Assembly: GCA_017656295.1 (NCBI GenBank)
Contig: JACDOC010000003.1
Coordinates: forward strand, 124,001 to 188,000
Direction of reading: 5' to 3'
DNA length: 64,000 bases
Source of the DNA: Bacillus sp. (in: firmicutes)
GTDB taxonomy: Bacteria; Bacillota; Bacilli; Bacillales; JACDOC01
Part shown: positions 56,817 through 64,000 of the stretch, piece by piece
Layout: every line of letters begins with the position of its first letter
How positions within the stretch are numbered: the stretch's first letter is position 1
Program-made: the position numbers and the translations under genes
Notes under the pieces: generated by a model
The model's input: only the letters and a program-made list of their open reading frames with translations
Told to the model about the DNA's origin: nothing
The model's database searches: none

Positions 56817-57995
56817 TTATGCTAAATAATCTATTTGAAGACCGTACCACATCCCAATGATTATAAGGGCAATACTTATTACGAAAAATAGAAGTTGTAC
56901 CCACTGAAAACGTTCCTTTGGTAAATGTACAATTCCTGCTGCTAAAAATCCTCCGATAAGTCCCCCAATATGTCCAGCATTATCAACAGCCGGAATGATA
57001 AAGCCAATCAGAAGATTTATTCCTAACAACGTCAGTAAGTTAGCTCCCATTGTTCGAAAAAATAAAGATGGACGGCGCACACCAAAATAAAGAAGGGCTC
57101 CAAAACAACCAAAAATCGCTCCACTAGCACCTGCAGATAACGATGGTGACAAAGCAAAACTAGCGACCGTACCAAAAATACCGGAAATGATATAAATCAT
57201 TAGGAATCGACTATTCCCAAAAATTCGTTCGACGATGGAACCGAAATAATATAAAGCAAGTGAGTTCATCAATAAATGAAGTAATCCGATGTGTAAAAAC
57301 ATCGGTGTAATAAGCCGCCACCATTCCCCCTCTTGAATGAGTGGATTAAATTTTGCTCCATACTGTATTAACGTTAATGGGTTTTGGCTTCCCCCAGCCC
57401 ATTCCAACACCATAAACATCATGATTTGAATAACTAAAAAGAAGTAGGTAAAAAGAGGTTTCCCTACCGTAAATAAGGCTTTCTCCTCTTTTTCTTGTTT
57501 AATGGATGTAAGAATTGTTGCCTGCTGTTTCCACATCACATCTGCCGACGATACTTGGTTAATGGGTGGAAACGGAAGCGGTTGTTGTAAATGAGCTGCG
57601 ATTTGATTCCAATTGGCAAATGTATGATCAAGAATAATCGACGTGACCTTTGTTCTAGGTGCCGATTGTTCTGAATACGGTTTTTCCAATCGAAATTCAT
57701 AATCATCAACAGGGGGATACATCGAAATGTATATATTTAAAATGTCTAATTCTCGTTTAAATCGTTCTTTTCGTATTTGTTCACCTCGATATGCGGTTTG
57801 CTCTATATCCCTTTTCAACCAATTGCTCCAATCGATATCAAAACGCTGCAATCGAATCAAGGGAAACGGCCCTTTTCGATTCCGTTCAAACCATAGCTCT
57901 CGCTGGTTTTCAGACAATTTAATTAACCGATAATCTTCTTTATTTACAAGATGAAAAGCGAGGCTCCAAAATACATAATCTAGTTGAACAATCAA
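56817..57995 (-). CDS. gluP: GluP (YqgP) rhomboid protease, short form
   Basis: Intramembrane serine protease; in B. subtilis it cleaves the MgtE magnesium transporter with FtsH. 392 residues. N-terminal cytoplasmic domain (1-170) like the B. subtilis protein, then the rhomboid core: GEWWRLITPMFLHIG, catalytic serine in GASGAIFG, catalytic histidine in NAGHIGGLIGG. The B. subtilis protein is about 507 residues with a C-terminal TPR region; here the protein ends just after the last membrane helix. TTG start, moderately supported. Confidence 0.9.
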   Translation of the reverse strand: MIVQLDYVFWSLAFHLVNKEDYRLIKLSENQRELWFERNRKGPFPLIRLQRFDIDWSNWLKRDIEQTAYRGEQIRKERFKRELDILNIYISMYPPVDDYEFRLEKPYSEQSAPRTKVTSIILDHTFANWNQIAAHLQQPLPFPPINQVSSADVMWKQQATILTSIKQEKEEKALFTVGKPLFTYFFLVIQIMMFMVLEWAGGSQNPLTLIQYGAKFNPLIQEGEWWRLITPMFLHIGLLHLLMNSLALYYFGSIVERIFGNSRFLMIYIISGIFGTVASFALSPSLSAGASGAIFGCFGALLYFGVRRPSLFFRTMGANLLTLLGINLLIGFIIPAVDNAGHIGGLIGGFLAAGIVHLPKERFQWVQLLFFVISIALIIIGMWYGLQIDYLA

Positions 57996-58101
57996 TCATC
58001 CGTCCCTACCTTCGCCAAATTTTGGGGAATTGTTTATTATTTTCATTTTATCTTACTTTCAACAGAATGCCCATTATTTTGATTCATAAAAAAAAGCGGG
58101 G

Positions 58102-58281
58102 TTATCCCCCGAATATTGAAACGATGCGTGAACGGAACCAAGGAATGTTCTCAATGACGCGTACAAATAGTTTTTGTACCATTAGACTACCTAATAACAT
58201 ATTGACAACACGGTATCGATATCGTTGAATTAGAAAAAAACATAATACTCCAACGAGTATCAACCAAATTTTTTTGTCCAT
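58102..58281 (-). CDS. yqgO: YqgO-like small membrane protein
   Basis: 59 residues. One or two hydrophobic segments (about 3-18), then a basic amphipathic stretch (IQRYRYRVVNMLLG) and IPWFRSRIVSIFGG. ATG at 58279-58281 lies 6 nt after AGGAGGG; the upstream ATG abuts it. Placed between gluP and yqgN, exactly as yqgO. Role unknown. Confidence 0.7.
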   Translation of the reverse strand: MDKKIWLILVGVLCFFLIQRYRYRVVNMLLGSLMVQKLFVRVIENIPWFRSRIVSIFGG

Positions 58282-58380
58282 CGTCATCCCTCCTATTTGT
58301 AGTGTGTAACATCCTAAGAAATTTATCCTTTTCTCTACATGAAAGGGAATGCGAGGATATCAGAAAACAGCCTAGATCTT

Positions 58381-58950
58381 TTATTGTTTGGTACAATTGA
58401 TGAACTCATGTTCCGTAATTATTTGTTGAACAGGTATATCATGGGGTTCATTCGGAATATGATCAATTAGTTGACAAGAAAAAGCTAGTGATACCGTTTT
58501 CCCCTGATAGTCTTGTAAGTATCGATCATAATACCCTCCACCAAATCCGATACGATATCCCGATTGGTGAAAAGCTACTCCCGGGACGATCAGTAAATCG
58601 ATTTCCTCTTTTCGAACTTCTTCAGTTTCTAAAAGTTTCGGTTCATATAAATCTAAATACACATTTTCAAGTTGTTTGAATGATTCAATGACGTGAAAAT
58701 TCATGCTCCGCTCTTTAGGAAAGCATCGAGGGACAACGATACGTTTTCCTTCTTGCCACCCTTTTCGTATAATTTGCCACGTATCGACTTCTGGACGCCG
58801 AGAAATGGTGACACCTATTGTTGAACTATGGTTCCATTCATCGGTTTGAAACAACTTTTGAGAAATTTCAAATGAGTTTTGTTCATATGTTAGCAGGTCC
58901 ATAGCAGCTAACCGTCGTAGAATCTGTTGACGCCATTCTTTTTTATTCAT
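58381..58950 (-). CDS. yqgN: 5-formyltetrahydrofolate cyclo-ligase (YqgN)
   Basis: ATP-dependent conversion of 5-formyl- to 5,10-methenyl-tetrahydrofolate. 189 residues. Family features KKEWRQQILRRL at the N-terminus, LLIVPGVAFHQSGYRIGFGGGYYDRYL (nucleotide-binding and active site). ATG at 58948-58950 is preferred by spacing from AAAGGGG. Follows rpmG. Confidence 0.94.
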   Translation of the reverse strand: MNKKEWRQQILRRLAAMDLLTYEQNSFEISQKLFQTDEWNHSSTIGVTISRRPEVDTWQIIRKGWQEGKRIVVPRCFPKERSMNFHVIESFKQLENVYLDLYEPKLLETEEVRKEEIDLLIVPGVAFHQSGYRIGFGGGYYDRYLQDYQGKTVSLAFSCQLIDHIPNEPHDIPVQQIITEHEFINCTKQ

Positions 58951-58994
58951 GGTGTTCATCCCCTTTGTTTTACATTTACGAATCGATTTCGTAC

Positions 58995-59028
58995 AAAGAA
59001 AAAAGCAGCAGGAATGTTCCTACTGCTT
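58995..59028 (-). terminator. Terminator of rpmG
   Basis: An 11-bp stem (59003-59013 with 59018-59028; one mismatch) followed on the minus strand by TTTTTTCTTTG. It overlaps the rpmG stop codon. Confidence 0.85.
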
Positions 59029-59176
59029 ACTTTGTTTCGCGGTGTAAAGTTACGCGCTTTTCACGTGGGCAATATTTTTTTAGCTCAAGACGGTCTGGAT
59101 TGTTACGCTTGTTTTTTGTAGAAATATAGTTACGCTCACCGCACTCAGTGCAAGCTAAAGTAATATTTACACGCAT
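59027..59176 (-). CDS. rpmG: Ribosomal protein bL33 (49 residues)
   Basis: Large-subunit protein L33. [19 protein letters not shown] then [17 protein letters not shown]. CxxC and YC features: one C-T-E-C pair and a later single C, so the second zinc cysteine pair is incomplete (CPR only). That places it near the zinc-independent or intermediate type. GGAGGG upstream. Same position as rpmGA in B. subtilis. Confidence 0.95.
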   Translation of the reverse strand: MRVNITLACTECGERNYISTKNKRNNPDRLELKKYCPREKRVTLHRETK

Positions 59177-59238
59177 GCTATTCCCTCCAATACTTCATTC
59201 ACATGTTGTTCATCTTCTCATACGACTTTTCTATCATA

Positions 59239-59844
59239 TCACTTTTTTGAGGGAAATGCTAGTCTGTTTTTTAATGCGTAATGCATTTTTAGTACTTCCT
59301 CGTCGTCTGATCCATGAACCATCCAAATATTAGCTCCCGTTTCAGCAAATGGATCGAGGGTGAACTCAAACATCATCATCCCCATGACAAAGCCTTTTCC
59401 ACATGGACGGTAAGAAATTTTTCCTTTTTGTAAGTAGGAATGTATTTTTTTATTTAATTGTATAGAAATTGGTTGAATCGACGGAGTCACAGCATACGAC
59501 TTTAACACATGTCCATTCATTAAACTCCAGCCCTTACCGTAATAATGCCATATAGAATGATGCTTAGGAGAAACGTAAGCAAAATGGTCCTTCCCATAAA
59601 CCTTTGGTTCATAAAATACGAACAATTTGACTAACTTCATTTCTTCCTCTCGATTAACTATTGGAATTTGAATCCAATCAATACCAACCGATCTGTACTC
59701 TTTTATAAAACCAAAGGTGACTCCTCCTACGCTCTCCTCTTGATGAACCGGTTCTTCTACACAGCGATATTCCCCGTTCACCCAAAGCACAATCAACGGG
59801 TTGATGGTCTCAGGCACAATACGTAACGTTTCTATATTTTTCAT
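59239..59844 (-). CDS. Uncharacterised protein of the GT4/DUF4912 cluster
   Basis: 201 residues, soluble, no signal or membrane segment. Rich in aromatic residues (IWHYYGKGWSLMNGHVLKSYAV, GANIWMVHGSDDEEVLKMHYALKNRL). AAGGATG upstream of ATG. It follows the GT4 gene by 35 nt, so it is probably the last gene of that operon. I recognise no family. The aromatic content would suit a carbohydrate-binding role, but that is speculation. Confidence 0.75.
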   Translation of the reverse strand: MKNIETLRIVPETINPLIVLWVNGEYRCVEEPVHQEESVGGVTFGFIKEYRSVGIDWIQIPIVNREEEMKLVKLFVFYEPKVYGKDHFAYVSPKHHSIWHYYGKGWSLMNGHVLKSYAVTPSIQPISIQLNKKIHSYLQKGKISYRPCGKGFVMGMMMFEFTLDPFAETGANIWMVHGSDDEEVLKMHYALKNRLAFPSKK

Positions 59845-59879
59845 TCGGCGTCATCCTTAATTTATTTTTTTACAATCAA

Positions 59880-62204
59880 TCACTGACCAGTACCTTCATT
59901 TAGCTGTGCTTCTATTTGAATGTCTTTCATGATACGAACCGTTTCTTCTGCAATTCGGTCCCAACGGTACAAATGTGACGCAACTTCTTTTCCGTTAAGC
60001 GCTAATTTATGAGCTAATCTGCCGTTTGATAGGAGGCGTTGTAAACAGTTTACAAGGCTTTCAGGATGATTCGGTTCCATAAATAATCCTGATACACCTT
60101 CTTGCACAATTCCTTTAAAACCACCTGTTTTCGACACTATAATCGGTACTTGAGCCGCCATAGCTTCAATAGCTACAATTCCAAAAGGTTCATACGTACT
60201 TGGAAACACGGAAGCATAGCTGCTTGCTAGAAGAGCGTTTCGCTCTAATTCGTTGATATATCCAACAAAATGGACATGTTCAGCAATTCCTTTTTCTCGT
60301 ACCATTTGTCGATAAATTTCAAGTAGCGGTCCTGTTCCCCCTATGACAAAAACAATATCGAGACGGTCGGCTATTAGTTTTTGGGCTGCTTCAATTAGTG
60401 TGTCAAACCCTTTTTCTTTTACCATTCGTCCAAACGATGAGATGATTTTTTTTCCTTTAGGAACGAGAGAAAACTTCTCCAATTGTTCAATTCGGAAAGC
60501 GGCTTGTAATTCATCTACATATACTCCGTTTGGAACGACAGATACTTCTTTCTCTTGAAGAGAAAAAATTTGTTGAACTTCGTCTTTCATAAATTCGCTA
60601 CATACGATTAGATGATGGGAAGCTTGAATCAACTCTTCTTCCGCTTGATGGATAAACGATTGAAGTGAGGTATATATACCTTGATTTCGCCCAAATTCTG
60701 TTGAATGAATCGTTGATAGTAAAGGAAGTGAAAATTTATTCTTTAATACTTGAGCAGCGGTTCCCACCATCCAGTCGTGTGCATGGATGACATCAATTTT
60801 CTCTTTTTGAAGAATAGAGGTCGCTTTGATAACAAGTGCTTGGTTTAACATCCCTACCCATTTTTTAAAATCTGCCTCTACTACATGCAACGGTATGACC
60901 CGATGGACATGGACCCCATTGACAAGTTCTTCTGCTGGTAAAGAATGTTTATTGGCAGTAACAACATGAACCCGTATGCCTTTCTTTACTAACGATTGGC
61001 TTAAATCATAGACGTGACGAGCGAGACCCCCTATTGTATTTGGAGGAAACTCCCAGCTTAACATAAGAACAGAGAATGGATGGTTTGTTTTTGGCTCTTT
61101 CCGTCCTCTTCGATTGATTTTTCGCGGTTGTTCTTTACCAAAAGCAAATAATCCTTCACGATATTTTAGAAAATGGGAGTTAATATGTTGATTTTCAAGC
61201 TGGTCCTTTAATTGCATAAATGATTCTTCAAATTGACGAATCAATGGTTCTACATAAGCAGGCGGCTCCTTTAAAGCTAACAAATGCAAATACATCATCC
61301 ACTCTTTTTGTAGTTGCTTTCGAACCCGATCAACCATTGAATGGCCGCTATTTTGTAATAATGAAAGGATGTGCTCCATCCTATGAGCTGTTTTTAGTTT
61401 TGATAAAACGTGCTCTTCAACGATCGACCGCTCTTGTTCCATTTGCTCATACGTAAACGGGAAGTGAACAATGTGTTGCCATGACTGTTCGTTAGAATAG
61501 GTTAAAGAGGACGTTTCATTTTGTAAAACCGACCATTCCCCTTTTACGGTATACCGTTTCACTTTTCGTTCATTCGCTATGTCTTCCTCTTTTTTACCCA
61601 CAGGAATGACTACCCATCCGTAAGGAGTGATTCTTCCCTGTTTTTGTCCCGGTACTTCCATTAAAAATGTTCCACGAATTCCTTTTTGCAATAAATATCG
61701 CTCAAGTCCAGGTACGTAGGCCATCGAAGGTAACCACAGCCAAGCTGGTTGCTCTTTAACGTATTGTTGCCATATGGAAATGGTCATATCTACTTGTAGT
61801 GTGAGTCCATAGTGAGTTCGTAAAAGTGGAAGAGGAAAATCGCTCACTATAGTTGGTAGTAAGATTAATTGGTTCTTTCGTTGGTACGACTGAATGATTT
61901 TCGTTATTGATTGATCGTATTTTAACCAAATATACAACCATTCCCTTTTTCTTTCGTCTTTGGCATATTCGTTGAGGATATGAGTCATTCCCTCTTGAAA
62001 TTCTTTGGATTCAAAAAGTGACAAAAAAAGAGGATTTAATACAACGATATGACAGGGAGATGGAGATTGTTCCAAATGTTCTATGATACTAAACCATTGT
62101 TGGGCATGCCAATGCATGTAATGGATTCCGTCTTGTTGTTTTAATAGCCTTAAAGGAATGTACGGAATGGATGGTTTCCATACAAGAGGAACTTCATTTA
62201 CCAT
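59880..62204 (-). CDS. Pseudo-GH57 / GT4 glycosyltransferase fusion
   Basis: 774 residues. Residues 1-200 resemble the N-terminal part of GH57 glucan-branching enzymes (pattern from LLPTIVSDFPLPLL to WLPSMAYVPGLERYLLQKGI). The nucleophile glutamate expected in WLPE(C)AY is serine here (S160), so hydrolase or branching activity is unlikely. Residues 200-370 are a helical linker. From 377 on is a complete GT4 (glycogen synthase/MGT-like) domain: SWEFPPNTIGGLARHVYDL, DVIHAHDWMVG, and PSTYEPFGIVAIEAMA. It likely builds an alpha-glucan or cell-surface polysaccharide. ATG after GGAGGGG. 12 nt downstream of the DUF4912 gene. Confidence 0.85.
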   Translation of the reverse strand: MVNEVPLVWKPSIPYIPLRLLKQQDGIHYMHWHAQQWFSIIEHLEQSPSPCHIVVLNPLFLSLFESKEFQEGMTHILNEYAKDERKREWLYIWLKYDQSITKIIQSYQRKNQLILLPTIVSDFPLPLLRTHYGLTLQVDMTISIWQQYVKEQPAWLWLPSMAYVPGLERYLLQKGIRGTFLMEVPGQKQGRITPYGWVVIPVGKKEEDIANERKVKRYTVKGEWSVLQNETSSLTYSNEQSWQHIVHFPFTYEQMEQERSIVEEHVLSKLKTAHRMEHILSLLQNSGHSMVDRVRKQLQKEWMMYLHLLALKEPPAYVEPLIRQFEESFMQLKDQLENQHINSHFLKYREGLFAFGKEQPRKINRRGRKEPKTNHPFSVLMLSWEFPPNTIGGLARHVYDLSQSLVKKGIRVHVVTANKHSLPAEELVNGVHVHRVIPLHVVEADFKKWVGMLNQALVIKATSILQKEKIDVIHAHDWMVGTAAQVLKNKFSLPLLSTIHSTEFGRNQGIYTSLQSFIHQAEEELIQASHHLIVCSEFMKDEVQQIFSLQEKEVSVVPNGVYVDELQAAFRIEQLEKFSLVPKGKKIISSFGRMVKEKGFDTLIEAAQKLIADRLDIVFVIGGTGPLLEIYRQMVREKGIAEHVHFVGYINELERNALLASSYASVFPSTYEPFGIVAIEAMAAQVPIIVSKTGGFKGIVQEGVSGLFMEPNHPESLVNCLQRLLSNGRLAHKLALNGKEVASHLYRWDRIAEETVRIMKDIQIEAQLNEGTGQ

Positions 62205-62216
62205 AATACCCCTCCA

Positions 62217-62873
62217 CTAATTATTTATATAGTACGAATAAACTGAAACGTGCTCAACCCATTTCGGCTGCTGGTCTTCACCGCGGACATAGCGTCGAAT
62301 ATTTTGCTGAAACTCATCTGGCATAGCCTCATTCATCAATGGAACATGAATCGTATTTGATCGGAGAAGTGGAAGAAAATCGTGATGATGTTTTAATCCA
62401 AGTTCGACGCAGTAACACCGGTTTCCCTTTAACCCTTTGAGCATCCATTCTTCACAATGTGGAGGAATCGGTATTTCAAAAATGGAATGAGCATTAGAGC
62501 CATTGAAATGAATGTTTGTTACGTCGTAAACACGGAGGCACAATTTTTTCTCATTACTTAACTCACGATAATAAAGCGCTACGGTATCCCAAACTTCGTT
62601 AGAGATACTCCAGTAAACAAAAGCTTTCGTTGGTTGAATGAGTGTTAAAAACATATCATTTGTTTCCGAGAAGAATTGAAAGGTCGGGAAATGGTCTGCA
62701 GGAGTATTGACTTTCGCGGTCCGTTTTTGGTCATCAATAGAATCAAGTTGAATTTTTCCTTCTTTGTATTTTTTCCATTGATATTGAACTTTCCCTACCG
62801 TTGTATTTAATTCCTTTGCAATTTTTCGAAATGATAGACCTCGCTTTCTTAAGTCAATAATTTGTTCAATCAC
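62217..62873 (-). CDS. HTH-DUF4912 protein
   Basis: 218 residues. N-terminal helix-turn-helix (residues 1-40, LRKRGLSFRKIAKELNTTVGKVQY), then a DUF4912-like beta domain (about 60-190, with LIQPTKAFVYWSISNE, LCLRVYDVT, and GLKGNRCYCVELG). GTG start with GAGGTG 7 nt upstream. First gene of a three-gene unit with the GT4 fusion. DUF4912 commonly occurs beside GH57 and glycosyltransferase genes in other bacteria, as I recall. It could be a regulator or scaffold of glycan synthesis. Confidence 0.8.
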   Translation of the reverse strand: MIEQIIDLRKRGLSFRKIAKELNTTVGKVQYQWKKYKEGKIQLDSIDDQKRTAKVNTPADHFPTFQFFSETNDMFLTLIQPTKAFVYWSISNEVWDTVALYYRELSNEKKLCLRVYDVTNIHFNGSNAHSIFEIPIPPHCEEWMLKGLKGNRCYCVELGLKHHHDFLPLLRSNTIHVPLMNEAMPDEFQQNIRRYVRGEDQQPKWVEHVSVYSYYINN

Positions 62874-63092
62874 TGTAAGTCACCTCATATAAAATTATAA
62901 ATATATGAATCAAGTGAAAAATTATGACAATTCTTTCTTTGTTTATCGTAACATTGATAGGTTAAAAGGACAATAAACGCATTTTGTCGGATTATGTATG
63001 ATTTTCTTATGATCGATTTCACACTTCTGTCCCTTTTGGTTGTAAGCTATAATATAGGTAGCAAAAGTTGTATAATACAGGAGTGAAGTCAT

Positions 63093-63446
63093 TTGGAAAC
63101 CGTTTTAATCATCCTTATTTCCATTTCGATCGCTTTGTTCATTTTGTCATTTTTCCAAAAAGATCGGACAAAGCAATTGGAGAAAGAGTTTGAAGAATTC
63201 ACCCTATCTGTAATTCAAGAACAATACCAAATGAAAAAAAGATTAAAAGTATTAGAAGAGGAATTATTAATTCAAGAAGAAACGTCACCGTTCAGGGCTG
63301 TTCCAAAGAAAAGGCCGCAAGTGCATGAAGTAGTAAAAAATCAAGTGCTCGCCCTGCACCGTCAAGGGCTAAGCTTAGACCAAATTGCCAAACAATCAGC
63401 GCTCTCTTTGCAAGAGGTATATCAAATCATCGAATCGCATAGATAG
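63093..63446 (+). CDS. Membrane-anchored coiled-coil protein with C-terminal HTH
   Basis: 117 residues. One membrane helix (residues 3-20), a coiled coil (about 25-65, LEKEFEEFTLSVIQEQYQMKKRLKVLEEELL), and a C-terminal helix-turn-helix (VLALHRQGLSLDQIAKQSALSLQEVYQII). The layout is like SwrB/YlxL and the Bacillus YqzD neighbourhood. TTG start 7 nt after AGGAGTG. Divergent from the DUF4912 gene. Role unknown. Confidence 0.75.
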   Translation: METVLIILISISIALFILSFFQKDRTKQLEKEFEEFTLSVIQEQYQMKKRLKVLEEELLIQEETSPFRAVPKKRPQVHEVVKNQVLALHRQGLSLDQIAKQSALSLQEVYQIIESHR

Positions 63447-63458
63447 GATGTTGAGAAC

Positions 63459-63902
63459 ATGGATCGAAAAGTAACAAGAGCATTTGCAGCAGGACTATTC
63501 GTATCATCCTTAACCATCTATGGCTACCATACATTTTTCAACTCACCGAGTACGAAAGAAAATACTGTCGAAACATTTGTCAAAAAAGAAACGTATGATG
63601 AACTCGAACAGTCATACGAAACCTTAAAAATTGATTATGAACAGACCCAACAAAAAGTTAAACAGCTGCAAGAAGAGACAAATAAAATAGAAAAACAATT
63701 GGTGTACATTCTTGAAATAACACAAGGAATGACTCCATCAGACATAAGTGACAAACTAGAAAAAGCCGGCATTATAGAAGATGGAGGGTCTTTTACGAAA
63801 TTCTTGGTTGAAAAAGGCTACCATCGAACAATACAAATCGGTACATATAAAATAACGAACGACATGACCTTCGAACAAATTGCAGGGGAAATTTCAAGTT
63901 AA
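63459..63902 (+). CDS. MltG-N-like protein lacking the catalytic domain (YqzC-like)
   Basis: 147 residues. Signal anchor (about 7-25), a coiled coil (about 45-90, EQSYETLKIDYEQTQQKVKQL), and a C-terminal LysM-like MltG N subdomain (about 95-147: TPSDISDKLEKAGIIEDG...GTYKITNDMTFEQIAGEI). The lytic transglycosylase domain is absent. 12 nt after the preceding gene, so co-transcribed. The YqzC name is from recalled gene order only. Confidence 0.75.
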   Translation: MDRKVTRAFAAGLFVSSLTIYGYHTFFNSPSTKENTVETFVKKETYDELEQSYETLKIDYEQTQQKVKQLQEETNKIEKQLVYILEITQGMTPSDISDKLEKAGIIEDGGSFTKFLVEKGYHRTIQIGTYKITNDMTFEQIAGEISS

Positions 63903-64000
63903 TATCACAAGGTAAGGGGGATGCATTTTTTTGAGTACTTTTTCCGATAGAAAAATACTACTATCAATCATTTGAAGTTTACACTGTTGCCAGACGAACC

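Noticed and set aside
63903-64000. Possible start of another gene after the MltG-like gene
   Set aside because: A ribosome-like AAGGGGGATG is present but both nearby frames close within about 15 codons; nothing can be supported before the window ends.
1-64000. CRISPR arrays, insertion sequences, prophage or rRNA genes
   Set aside because: No regular spaced repeats, transposase, integrase or ribosomal RNA sequence was seen; the only tRNA is tRNA-Gln.

Overview
This AT-rich window (roughly 40% GC by eye) is a chromosomal segment of an endospore-forming Bacillaceae. Gene order is nearly collinear with the yqg-yqh-spo0A region of Bacillus subtilis: spoIIIA, comG, gcvT-gcvPA-gcvPB, accBC, the non-mevalonate isoprenoid genes and spo0A. 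No phage, insertion sequence or CRISPR array is visible. Almost everything is on the minus strand. An OLE RNA locus and a B12-dependent ribonucleotide reductase point to a thermophilic, alkaliphilic or otherwise extremophilic Bacillaceae, but the sequence alone does not fix the genus.

Layout: 0-5 kb holds spo0A (with a sigma-H promoter and a 0A box), spoIVB, recN and argR. 5-11.5 kb is one co-directional block: xseA-xseB-ispA, then a ~590-nt structured noncoding RNA (OLE) with its own promoter, then oapA (its membrane partner), dxs and tlyA. 11.7-15.6 kb holds folD, nusB, yqhY, accC and accB. 15.8-21 kb is the complete eight-gene spoIIIA operon behind a likely sigma-E promoter. 21-31 kb holds efp, yqhT, aroQ, yqhR, yqhQ, yqhP, yqhO, a class II ribonucleotide reductase with two NrdR-type operators, lipM, yqhL and a ypbS-like gene. 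31-38 kb has the glycine cleavage genes under a tandem glycine riboswitch, plus yqhH-yqhG. 38-43.4 kb has a Nudix hydrolase, yqzE, aroK and the seven-gene comG operon, then tRNA-Gln. 43.6-53.4 kb has a cysteine-rich regulator, the yqgY-yqgQ series and glcK. 53.4-64 kb is the least conserved part: an orphan GerA/SpoVAF-type spore membrane protein opposite an unrecognised secreted protein, small orphan genes, a short gluP, yqgO, yqgN, rpmG, and a glycan cluster (unknown protein, pseudo-GH57/GT4 fusion, HTH-DUF4912 protein).

The most interesting system is the OLE ribonucleoprotein locus. The sequence gives an 8-bp end-to-end helix, several strong internal hairpins including a GAAA tetraloop, a consensus sigma-A promoter just after ispA, and a four-helix OapA with a basic tail. 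Next are the pseudo-GH57/GT4/DUF4912 cluster, a comGG gene whose prepilin motif lies upstream of every normal start codon, and NrdR operators at nrdJ. Start codons were chosen by Shine-Dalgarno spacing, so several genes begin downstream of the longest open frame, often at GTG or TTG.
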